Source: Branchiostoma floridae (Eukaryota > Chordata > Leptocardii > Amphioxiformes > Branchiostomatidae). Taken from it: 62,000 bases of DNA. The stretch is from NCBI RefSeq assembly GCF_000003815.2, contig NC_049993.1:6054183-6116182 (forward strand), given 5' to 3'. Positions 10,705 through 23,000 of the stretch are shown here, in pieces. The position numbers were made by a program, and so were the translations under genes. The stretch's first letter is position 1; each line of letters starts with the position of its first letter. The notes beneath the pieces were generated by a model. It saw nothing but the letters and a program-made list of their open reading frames with translations, did not search any database and was not told the DNA's origin.

Positions 10705-13700
10705 TTCTATTACGTCCAGCACTTTAATAAAAGTTTCAATTTTTACGTCAAAACCGTGCTATCATAGGGATGTATTTGGAGACTGTTTCAGACATGCAAA
10801 TTTGGAGATGACATTTAAAACTTGGCACTGGTACAACCAAAGGGGCCTCAACCTCCCGGGGTGACAATGTTCTAATGTCCGTGCTGGTAGTCAGGCGCAA
10901 TCCATCGTGACGTTTCTAAATACGCCAGCGAATGGGTTTCATGTGATCTCGTCTTACATCATTGGCGTCATGAGGCATAATTTGAGTTAAACCCATATAA
11001 CGTTAACGTTATGATGTCAGCTTTAAGGCACCATCATGTACCGGTAAATAAATAAGTTTTAATTCCACGCCAATCTTATTTTATAATTCAACCCAACCGT
11101 TGAACAGGCCATAAGTTAAGTATAACACTGAACAGAGAACGTGGCAGTGTTTGTAAACAAACTTAATTACAATACACGCCCTTCGCATGTATGCACATTA
11201 CATAACCGTACAATGAACCTCACACGTCCCGAATCGTGACGTCATGCGTCACAACATGACCGGTACGAACCGGAACGAGTTGACGGCACAAGACGACAGC
11301 TACGTGCCTCCTTTTAATTATATTGAATTATATTGGGGAAGTTGATTTAACATCATTAGTTTGTATACATACAATGTATGCATATGGTTGGTAATAACGT
11401 AATCAACAATATGGCAGATAACTTATCGTTACGTATCGAGTCATGGTCAACATCACCACAGCCCCTGTAGTGAACGGAGAGGATATGTGAGGATGGCGAC
11501 ATTAAAATGAACCAGTATTTTTTTCTTCATTTTCATGCAATCTAATTTGTCTATCTATTGGAGAGCAGTACTTAACAGAAATCCATAAATCGATGTTTTG
11601 TTTTGTTGTGATCAGTCTATTGAATATTACGTAATTCAGCCTCATTACTTAAAAAAAGTGGGTACCTACTGGCTGCAAATGATACACAATATGTTTGGCT
11701 ACATTAACTTATTAAGGAAGATAACTTCGACATTATTTGAGCAATGAGGAGCTTGATCTGAGTGAGGGAGTGTGACATTTTTGGTACAGTTCCAGAGAAA
11801 ACTGCTGAATAGAAATTTCTACCGGTACACTTTTTGTTGAGTAGTTCAAAGTTATATAACATTTATGTTTATGTGTAATTTGGCGTTTTAGCAAAGATTT
11901 TGGTAGGGACGCTTGATTTTGCGCGATGATAGAATGTTCTAATAAATCTTACATGATGTAACGTTAACAGTTTAAAGTTAACATTGAAACTTTTAAGTTT
12001 GAATTAAAAGTTTGAATTTTGTCTGCCCCTCCCAAATATCACGCCGCTCCAATGTCAACATTGGCAGCTTTCCTTCGCCAGACTGTTTAGATTTGCAGTA
12101 CACGTGCCTGATCTTGTGACTTGGACGTGGTCTTGGCACATGTGTGCCCAGGCACACCTGCAGTGCAGGTACAGCTTGGTACCGTGACACATTTTGGAAT
12201 TTGGACATGTCGACGAGACCTCCAGCTGCGTCCCCAAGTGACGAAATGCGATTGAAATAATTGACTTAGCCGTGACCTGTCTCTGATAAAGGGCGAGGAA
12301 CATGATTTCGTCGTCTTCTACAAAACTTCTGACCGGGCGCCTGGAATGTCGCCTGAGGCACCACGCTACGTGTGCACTGGGCATTGTTAGAAATTATTCC
12401 ATGTGTGATGAATGAGTGACACTCTAGATCATTGGGCGGGAAATACAGGTCATGAGACAAGATCGAACGATCCACGTTCAGCACGAATCATTTCGTCGAC
12501 AACAGATTGGATATTGAGCTTTATCGATCCTTTGTGAGCAGATGGCCGTTGGATTTTTAGATCATATTGCACGACGCTAAAAAGATTGGTCCTACAAATT
12601 ACTAAGGACGACAGCGTTTGTATCAGTACGCGCACTATGTCTGGCACCTGGCCAAAAATTTAACCATTCAAAAAAATTCAATAAAATTCACGTTAGACCA
12701 AGACACCCAGCAAAACTCAACATCCTACCAAAGATTGTGTATGTCTATTTAAAGTGCCTTTTTAGGATAAGTGGCAGGACATTTGATGGTGTTTTACAAA
12801 TATTAGCTTGCCTAAATGAGTCCGCGGAAGGAAATTAGCGCAACCAGGTCGTGCAAGCCCAATGTTTACTACGGTTCCAACAGTTGCGCACCCTCCCCGA
12901 CCGCCTAGATATTCTTTGCATTTCCTCTTGGATTTGGGACAAATACCCCAAAGAAACAGCCGGGAGTGTTTCCATATATAAATATTTTCAAACGGCTTAG
13001 GTAGCTATTCGTTCTAGCTGTGACGTATTTGGGTCGATGACAAAGTTTTACGTTTGCAACCGGTCTGCGCCAGCACCTGACTCGGGTATTTTAGGCCGTT
13101 ACCACGTACGTAAGACGCGCGAAAGCTTCGGGCTCACAAAGGGGTTCCCGATCAGGCTGTACTCCCGCCACCCACGCATATTCATTTTGTTTCAATGTTT
13201 GGTCCTAATTTCCAAACTATTAAACGTGAGAGACACATCACGCAGAATATAAAAAGGTTACATATACCAACAACGTATCAAAATGTTAGAGAAATGACGA
13301 AAATATGATGATGTAAACGTAATCAATGGAATGGTTAATGCGTTGTCCGAAGGACATTGTCCTGACGATAAATTCCCCAAATAATTTTGCCGAAAATAAG
13401 CTGAATATCCAAATTTCACAATCATTTTACAGTATTTGTGTTTATGCAGATAACTTATGCCTTCATATTTGCCCAGATGAGGTGTACTGTGTAGAATTTT
13501 ATGTCTAAAACCAACATAACGTTATGGGTGTGAAAATAGTGGGTAATATGTCCTTTTACCCCCTAAATCTGTGGAATCGTCCAAATTCTATGGAATCTAT
13601 GTTCCGATGGAAAATCAGAAGGTTCCTGGTATTCGATTTAAACACATTTGAAAACGTTTCATGACGAGATGGTGTATTTCTTGCCCATTTTCTCGGTGAC

Positions 13701-13739
13701 ATTGTGGGGAAATTTCCATTGTTTACCCCCATGCAGGTC

Positions 13740-13952
13740 CTCCCGCGGGAAGGCGCGTGACTAAGTCTGCGTGTGTGGGGCGGTTTCAGGGCGGCCCGCC
13801 GGCCGGTTTCCCGCCAATCCCAGCACCACAACAAAAACGTCAGCGGCCCGCCAGTAGCCAGACATTACTACAACTGCAACGCCGGAGACGCACGTTTTTA
13901 CGCACCGAGGAATTTTCCCGACTCCTTTTTATTATTCCTGAGGACCACAGCG
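13740..13952 (+). promoter_or_regulatory. GC-rich 5' region / probable promoter and 5' UTR of the VLDLR-like gene
   Basis: CpG-rich stretch just before the start codon, unlike the AT-rich flanks. It contains a GC box (GGGGCGG, 13777-13783), a second GGGCGG near 13789, and TTTCCCGCCAAT, where an E2F-type site (13807-13815) overlaps a CCAAT box (13814-13818). No TATA box is evident at a useful distance. The transcription start is not identifiable by eye. Promoter function is inferred. Confidence 0.5.
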
Positions 13953-14034
13953 ATGAGACTAGGGGACTTGTTCGCGATAGCTGTGTGCTGTGGACTGTTG
14001 GTGTTGTCGAGAATACCGGGATCGAGAGCGGACG
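13953..14034 (+). CDS. VLDLR: VLDLR-like exon 1 (signal peptide)
   Basis: Starts at ATG 13953, the first ATG in this frame, and encodes a classic signal peptide: MRLGD, then a hydrophobic core ([12 protein letters not shown]), ending near SRAD. Donor G|GTGAGT at 14035, phase 1. The frame stays open into the intron, but the next cysteine-rich module is reached only by splicing to 14744. Confidence 0.88.
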
Positions 14035-17000
14035 GTGAGTGGAAAGTGCCCGGGCGGGGACAGCGGAGGGCGCGCAAGCTCTCCCATCATGGCCGGCGTG
14101 GTGACAATGTGGCCTCTCACACGAACCGGATTTGCCCTAGAAACGGGGCTAGGATGTTCACCAACGCGAGGTGTAGCCTCTGTAGAGCCTTCTCGGGTTC
14201 TGTGGAGTATAAGTATGAAGGATTTGCTTTCATTGTGAGGGCTTCGAGGCGTTCTAGTCGGGTTATACAAGATATCACGTCCGACTAAAACATTCAGCCA
14301 CGCCGGTCACGAGTGCTGGGATGCCTGCCTGTCCGACAGAACTGGAATACGGGACGGAAAATTACCTTATACTCCCAGTATTAACACATAGACATCCTAT
14401 CGTGTATATCATGACAATGTCATAATTTTTAAGTCTGTATCATCTTCGATGTAATTATGACGATTTTTCCCGTAAATTTTCATGTAGTGCGAAGAAGAAG
14501 CCGGCATGGCGGTGCCCCCCGTGGCTCAAAAATGTCACCTTGGGCTGCTCGGCATTTCTTGATCCTATTGTACTCCTTAATTGAATCGCCCTGTGAAATG
14601 TTCAAGCTTAAACGTTTCGACTAAGGCTAAGGAGTTCCTGGTTAGAATTCTATAAGAAAGTAACTTCCACTTTCGTTGAAAGTGGAGGAATCACGAGATG
14701 CGTACGCGTGTGTACTAATAATATGCCCGCCCCCCTCCCCCAGCTCACTGCGGTTCATCCCAATTCACATGCCACAACGGACGGTGTATTCCCTCATCAT
14801 GGAAATGCGACGAAGATGACGACTGTGGAGACAATTCTGACGAGACCGACTGCCGTGAGTACTACAGTGTGATATTTGTTGAATATTAACAGGATTCTGT
14901 GTGTTATTTTCCCGATGTTTCGGGTGGTGGTCATGCCGTGTTGTGAACCGGCATGTGATCAAGGGTGTGGGTCTTCCCCAAAGCTTTTCCTTTATTCCAC
15001 AAACGTTCCTTGTTATTCTTGTAATAACAAAGACAGAAACTCCCTATTTTGCCGCATTACAAACCAAACCGATTAAACTGTTTTAGCAGAGATTGTGGCG
15101 ATGTTTCTCCAGGGCGCGGTCTCCATTCAGTGTGTACAAATCCCCAAGAGTACATGATTTATTCAATGTGCGCTCTGGAATTTCTGATGACTTCAGCCCC
15201 GCAACCTAAGTAGAACAGGGAAATCTTTGCTAAAACCATTATGTTGTCGTCTTCTGATTTTCAAAAGTTAAAATGTAAATTGTGTGACTCATTTTGGTAC
15301 CGACTGGTGACCATTTGATGAATCGACGACGTGGGCTGGCTACATTTTGTTGGCAATCTGTCACTTCCCGCGCCGGCCGGCTTCCTGCCCAGACCCGATC
15401 TGTCCCTTGATTTTTCACATTTCCGTCAAATCAGGAAGTTTTGGTAGGTTTCTGGGAAGGGATCAGCGGTTCTGTTTCGGAAATACTCGAATTTCAAGAG
15501 CGGAATTTTACCGGGTCGCAAATCTGGACCCATGTGACAACGTTTCTTTTGTTGGGAGGCACGTTGCTCGGCGCCGAATTGTGGCCAATTTCTGCCAAAG
15601 AAACCATCGCAGGATTTTTTCTTTCACCAGACAATGTTGAAACATGTATTGGAGAAACTTTCCATTGATGTCCCGTTGAAATTCCACCGCGTTTTAATAT
15701 TTTGTCGATTTTTTGGTTGTAGTAGTAAAATGTCTTACTCACTGTGTACATTTGCTGCTACCGCGCCTAATGACAACATTGGGATGATTGACAGCCGGTG
15801 GGCGGGACTAGTGCACCATTTTGCGGCGCTGTGATTGGCTCAGACTGCCGCACCCGTGTCACATGACCAAATATTTGGTGACATCACAAGTGATTGATCA
15901 TCACCTGTGTGATTGGTTTTCAGTAGGAATATCACCCTCCCAACCAATGGGTGTGCCATAGGCAGTGCAATGCTTGGGTATTAGTACTATTACACTCAAG
16001 TGCTGTGGTGAGACACGTTTTAAACAGCATTTCCATCATAATTATTGCCGCATGTCTTTTGTAAAAAATTTCAAAGATATTAATATTGTTTTCGTTTTAG
16101 AAAATGTCTTTAATGAGCGTAAATTTATGGGCAGACACACGCCAGACATCAACCCCAGTGGGCCCCCAATATACGATCATGTTGGCCCAGTCGGGACTGA
16201 CGTTTCCGAATTGGACGGTAGCCAAACGCGTCTGCAGTGACGGAAGAATTGAGCTGATCGCTTTGACGCATTGCCTGTAGGCGCCGCAGATATCCCCAGA
16301 CCTTTGCCCGGATATTTCCATCAGCCCATATGACTGTCATGACTTGATTTCGCAGCCAAATGCTAAATTTGGACCAACAAAGTCGAAGTGCCAGCAGTCT
16401 AGCAAAGCAGTACGAGTCAGTCCATTGTTGAAAGGTCGTTACAAAATTAAGTCGTCAAGCGGAAATAGTAAAGTGGATTGATGTAACAACATTGGCCTTG
16501 ATGTACAGATACAACCGGTTGTAATGCATTAGAATTATTCCAACCATTTGAAGGTAGTGAAACCAAGGATATATTCGCACATGCCAGACCCCTTCCAGAC
16601 TCCTTAAATCATGGCATTTCCAGATTTGCAAAGCTTGAAATCTGGGGTGCGGTTGTTCAGGAGTTCAAATTCTTGGGTGGCAGATCCATGGAAGTGTAGA
16701 AACTGGAAAGTGAAGGGTGGGAGGGGCAGGGATTTATTGGACTATTGTCTGGTGAAGCCATTACAACAAAAGAAGCACATTCCAGTTGTAAGTTGTGTAA
16801 ACTGAAGCGGGGGTGGAGCATCCTGTCTCTGTGGCACTTCAGTGAACTTCCAGGAAAAATTCAGTGACAGACTGACAGTCTGTTTAATTAAAAAAAGTTT
16901 GTGGCACCCACAAAAGGTTACAATCATGACCAACCACACCTGTGTTTTGAGCAGTTTTTGTTGGTACAACAGTGACTCCAAGATGAGAATTTTGCTTGCT

Positions 17001-20000
17001 ATTTTTGCATTCATTTTTTTGTTGTTACTAGACTATTAGATGTTGGTAAAAGCAGTCAATATTGTGGCAACTCCAAAGGTTTCTAATAATTTCTAGAAAG
17101 CAATGTTAACAATTTGTCAGGGATGTATTTCTGTTTCCCTACATTGCATCATACTGTTAGCGAGTTCAAAGATCAAGTACAATCTTTGACTTTCAAGGAG
17201 GCTAATCAAAGTGCTGTAGTGGCTTTATTGTTGTGATGATTGTTATACTTATAGTTAGGTTGGTAGTAACGCCTTACCGGCATAAACCTTTCAGACTTGT
17301 TGGAACAGCATTGTTGGAAGTCATATTGCATCAGGTTTAGGTGCAAACTCCAAAGTACATTTGTAAGCAATTTCCAAGACATGTAATGGCTCAGAGGTCT
17401 TGCATCATAGCTGTTGTTCTACGAACTTCGCATGTTCTTCCTGGTATTTTTGTAAAGACACAAAAAAGGGTAATTAGATTACTTTCCCCAAAGACAAGAT
17501 AACAGGATAATCCAATTGTGCGGAACATGTCTTTTAAAGTTCCTGCACACATACACAATGTATAGATATACTGTATTGACTCCAGTTTGTGGACAAGGGC
17601 TGAACTGACGTAGGTAGGATTGTTGAGTTGATTACAAGCTTAGGTGGGTAATTGTGTTTGGCGATTGGGGAGATTTGGGCAAGTAGTGGAAAGAATGGGG
17701 GCAGTGCAACCTGCGTCACAACGTTGCATGAAAAATCCGTTCTTAACCTAATAGCCTGCGCATGCCTATATTTAGAAAGAGGGATGGCCAACATATTTCT
17801 GGAGCATGCAAGCTGTGGTAGCAAGGATGGGCTAGCTCCTGTCATGTGATCAAAATATTTTGATGCCCCAGGTTAATTTCCAAGGAAAAGTTAAGATGGG
17901 GTCAGAGATGAACCGCGCCGAAAAGGAAACTTTGGTTAAGACAAGATTAAAGTATATGTCTCACATCTTTCCCAGGTTAAAAATAAAGACTTTCATGTCA
18001 CCGAAACTGCTTGGATCATAGATATTTGTTATAGGTTTCTGTGGAGTTGAATTCCCTAAAGGGCAGAGGGCATGACTCACAGTCACATTGTAAAGTCACT
18101 CAGGGAAGACTGTGTTTGGGCTTTTTTGGTCATGCATGGCAGAGGGTGGCTGACTCATAGGCTACCTACCTGACCCAAATATTTAGCTAAATCCATTTCT
18201 ATTGGCCATGACACTTTCCCAGCTATAACTGACCTAAAGTCTCCTTATTAATTATCATATTCAGATTTCTCAAGCTGAGCATGTCATCACATTAGCTAAA
18301 CATTAGCTGAACAGTTCACCAACACCATCATGTGTTCCTTGGGAATAAGTCAGTCAGAACCATACTTGGTTGATGTCTATAACAAGATTGATCCGGTTTT
18401 CTACATTCTTGAGCTGCCAGGATTCCGTAGGTGGGCGAGGCACCTTAGAGGGACCATGGAATTTCTCTGTGTTGTGCCGTCATGGGAAAGTTTGAACTTT
18501 AGCTCTCTTCCTATGCTACAAAAGAAGTCTCACATGCTGGAGAGGCATATATATATATATATTTTTGTCACATTGTCAGTATATTTTATAGTAGCATCAC
18601 CACAGGACAGTATTGTTCTCTCTTCCCCAAAAACTCCTTATCCAAGAAACAACAATAGAATATAGGACACCCGTTGGAAACTTCCGTCTTTTTGTGCTTA
18701 GGTCAGGACGGAAATGACTTCCGACCACAAAAGCAAGGAAGACCAGTTGAGAGAAGCATACATATTTAATGCGGCAGCTTACCTGCTATGATCGTTACTA
18801 GTGAGGACAATGTAAGCCCCGTCAGAAGGGTTTGTGACGTCATTGAAGGCCACAGTTGAATCGTTAGATTTTTTAATTATGTAAAACAGTAGGAGATATA
18901 GATAGCATCTTCTGAAAGTTTTAATCCAATTATCTTGAAATAGCCTGGGTAGTTGTGTAACTTGTGTATTTATATGATAAAATGCCCACGTCAGGTGTTT
19001 CTATTTATGTTTGCTTTGATTTGAGGTGAGAAAAAAGCTGACCTAGTTTCCAAATAAGTTGTATTATAGATAAGAATAGAAATATCAAAGCGGCTTCTCA
19101 AACAATCAGGTTAGTACAGGTTGCGGTCATACAGCAGTGTCCGGTTGTGTAGTCCTGTTTGTGTTTCGTTGTTTAGATTTGTTTGGCTGTGTTTCTGTGG
19201 CCCCAGAGAGTCAAGTAGGCCAGTCTGCAAGTTCAAAGTGCCGAGGTTGTGAGTAGAGCCAGGTGAAGAGGGCGGCAGGGTTACCAATGCGGAAACAGAG
19301 CAGAAATCCTCTTTAGAAGAAATGGGTAAATGGAAGGTAAAAATCAATGAATGAGAGGTTATGTGAGAAGTGGTTGAAAGACTGCACTGTTACCAGCATT
19401 GGGAGTTGTATAAGCAGTCTGAAGAAGAGGGGTGGTGACAGGTAATTGGAACAGTGTAAACAAAAGAGGTATCAACAGAGGTTGCTGGGGAGGTGGGGGC
19501 TTAATGGAATAGCCACAAACATGGGTGTAAAAGAGGCAATGCTTTTCAAAAGGTTGGAAACAAAGGAAGTCGTTGTGACTCGCTTTCAACTTGCCATGAT
19601 AAGGTGCGTGAGAGAGCCTCTTGTTTCGCTGGGAAGGAAGCAGTTGGGAAGATGGCATTTTTTTATCTTTGCGATACAAACAAATTGTGCAGGTTATTGC
19701 AAATGTACATTGACTCAAGTATGCGCTCTCAAACAAATTAAGGATAATGGCTATGGTAAATGGCACAGGAAGCGATTTGAAGTACAAGTGATATCGTAGC
19801 CAAGTCAACTTTACTGACAACTGAATAGAGAAATAATACAAACTGTTACCCATTGTACCTGTCATGACAGATAACACAGACGCGTCCTCGCGTGATAGGA
19901 GGCCACGCCCCATACTTACGTCCTTCCGATGGGGGGGTGGGGTTGGTGTGCCATTGTTTAAAGTCAGTGAAGTCGGTGTCATCGCCCCTTAAGGCCTTCT

Positions 20001-23000
20001 AGCTGGCTTGTCAAGACAATTCCGGTTTCAAGGCTGTAAGAGTCGTGTTGGCATGGTGGCTAAGACGTCATTGGTCCAGTTAATTTGTTGGCTGTGTGCT
20101 ACTGGTAATTGGAAGTGCCTGATTTCCTCTCTTTGTTGACATCCATGTTCATTTAAGTGTGAAAAATTTTGTGTCAAAACTCCACCACAGCAAAGATGCA
20201 AATGCATAATTTGAAACCACAGGCTAGTTAGGCAGCCCTGGCTGTACGGACTGAACAGCCAAAACAATAGATGAATAAATAAACTCTTGAAAATCAGGAA
20301 GCAATTCAGAATACATCATCTACTTTTGATATTTCAAATTCTGGATATGGAAGGTGATATTAAATTAAAAGTCAAGCAGTCTTTGTTACCATGTCATTGT
20401 TAGTTATAGCATTTGGTGGTAAGAAGGACAGTTGAATTGTTCTGACAGGGCAGGTGCACGATAATACAAAGTCTGTTCTTTTATGCCTACCCACACATGC
20501 ACCTGTTTTTGCACACTAACCTTGGCATGTCAAGGCTCAACAACAGCTGCCCTTGATCTTGGCCTGTTCTTGGTGAGTGTTAACCATCACTTTGCACCTG
20601 TTGGGTTCTCAGAAACTGTTCATTCTCATTTTCCTCATGCAGGGAATTGCCCAAATTTGGACAGTATGGCTTCCTCCAGCATGATGACGGAAGTTTTGAC
20701 ATCAGGACATGGTTGTTTGAGATTTATATGAGATGATATCATAGTTTACATTGAAGGGCAACATGAAAAGGAAGAAAGAGAGATTCATTTCAATGTCATA
20801 ATCTTCCAATTGAGGTTTAATACTAGAATAAAACCAAGAACTGCCACTTTTTTCCTTCAAATGATATTTTTTTGCCCTCTAGTTTTGGAGACACAGAAGG
20901 TTTCTAAAATACTACTGGTATGGAGTTGAAAAAAAGGTATAACTATTGCATCAGGATAACAGCAAAAAGTGTGGATTGACACAGACATCTGGACAGTACA
21001 TGCAAGAGGGGGTACAGAGAACAATACAAGTATGATCAAAGTAAAAAGCCTAGTGGTCAATCAATATTTTTCCAACAAACCCTCCATAATAAAAGGCCAT
21101 TGACCTCACGCAATTGCTCTCGATGTGTCTATTAAAAGTGATGCATTTCTCAGAATGAGAAGGGCTACTGTATCAAAGGGGGAATGTTTGTATAACTCGC
21201 ACGATAAATCACTCAAGGAGTGATATATTTATAGGGACAGAAATGACATGGACAAGCAGTTACATGTAACCCAGGCCGGTGTTGACTTAGTGAAATATGA
21301 CAACCACTCTGAAATGAAATGGAAGGAAAACTATGCAATTTAATGGTTATTCACAGAATTGATTTATGCAAAAAAAAATGATTTGATATTAAAGAAGTTG
21401 TGATTACATCTGCATGTAAATGTAATGACAAGAATGCTGGTCTTTTGGGACAGACACAACAATCAGGGGGATAGAGATGTCATTCATGTCAATTATTTCA
21501 CATTGCTAGAAATATTTGAATAATTGGATTCGTTTGCCTTCGGGATTTTGCCATTTGGTAGAAAAATTGACCACGCCAATTTCTTTCATCAGTTCCAAAT
21601 TTGTTCTGACTGAATTGCAATCTATTTTTGTACATTATTTTTTGTGGAGGAGCAATGTGCATACATCCTTGTAGTAAAAGGTTTTCTAATGCCTTTTATC
21701 CAATGGAAAGTTTTAACACATTATACTAGGAATGAAACTTGATACCCCCTGAGCATGCTGGGAATGTTGGTAGGGCGATCAGCTGATTGTATGCCTCCGC
21801 TGCTTTTTTTGGCCGCAGTGAGACAAAATACTTGTTACATTTTCATCTTCCTTTTCCATGCAGAGGAATAGGAGTTAAGTGAAGGAAAGACAGGAAACGC
21901 TACTGCATGGGAAGCAGGGCACGCCAAGTATCCCCTGTCAGATAACACCAGAAGTGCATTAAGCGCCCAGACACCCGATCTCACACTTCTTCAAGGGCAC
22001 TATTTTTACTTTCCCCACTTTTACTGCCCAAGCAGTTCAAGTGTGCTTGTATCAAACCAGCCAGGTTTAATCCCCAAACCTGACTGAGATTTCGATGTTG
22101 TTTTAATTCGTATCTAACAATTGACTATAAGCCAGTGTTGATGGGTTGTCATGGTAAACACTAACAAGATTGGCAGGTTGTGTGGTACCCAGTATGTAGG
22201 CAGGAGAGTCCTTAGGGTGGGAGTTACACATCCTCATTGTAACATGTGGGAGACACATCTGATACCCCTAGTCCTGCCGATCACTGTGTCAGGCAAAAGC
22301 TTGTCATGCTAAAAGGTTTGGGAAGAGAGTGAGCCCTCAGGGTAAGCTTGGTTATGACATGCTGTAGTGGGTACTGTGCTACAGGTGCAGTTGTCTGGTG
22401 TCAGGTTTGCCAGGTGAAGAGGGGCAACATGGCACTGCTAAGGGGGAGTTGGTGGCCGGACTTGGGTCAAAACTGGAGTTGATCGGAGTTTGCTTGACCC
22501 AAACTGACCACCATAGTTGGGAGACCCCTGCTCTTGTAAAGTAAACACATGTGTAAATGGCAGAACCCTATAATTTTCAGATAAAAATATCATCAAAAGT
22601 AGGTCTTTCCTAAAAAAAAATTGCACAAATAGTACACTTTCAATTCTCATTAGCCAAATGTTCTAAAAACACAATGGTATCTTCAGGTAATGAAGCATGG
22701 TGGGGTCAAAGAACTCAAAGAATGCATTCCTATGTTAGTGATTGGGAGGGTAAATTAGTGGGGGTGCAAGAAAATTACAGGTTGTGTCCAGCAGGTCATT
22801 TAGAGTAAAATGTGCTGTCATAAGATGGTGATAAGTGGAAATAGTAGCAATTCGGACTGGTTAATTGCTACAGAAGAGGATATGGGGTGGCAAGTTGTTA
22901 GAAACTTCCTCCTGATGAAAGGCCCATAGTTGTCTTTCCTTTTATTTTTAATCGGTGTGAGTCAGTGCCTTGTACGGCTTTACTCAGGGGCATGGATGAA

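Larger units (their letters stand above)
8864..13739. other. intergenic; short tandem repeats only
   Basis: No gene recognised. Contains a perfect 18-bp palindrome at 10155-10172, two short tandem duplications (10485-10554 and 10627-10704), E2F-type sites at 8971 and 12435, and a lone TAACTATCTCCAAGCAGAT (9851) that resembles one end of the CCAAGCAGA MITE family. Confidence 0.6.

Noticed and set aside
12055-12384. Cys-rich minus-strand frame
   Set aside because: Cysteine spacing fits no module I know, and splice sites are lacking.
19359-19982. 207-codon minus-strand open frame, the longest in the window
   Set aside because: It lies inside receptor intron 2. The low-complexity, hydrophobic composition shows no domain, splice sites or coding bias; most likely chance.
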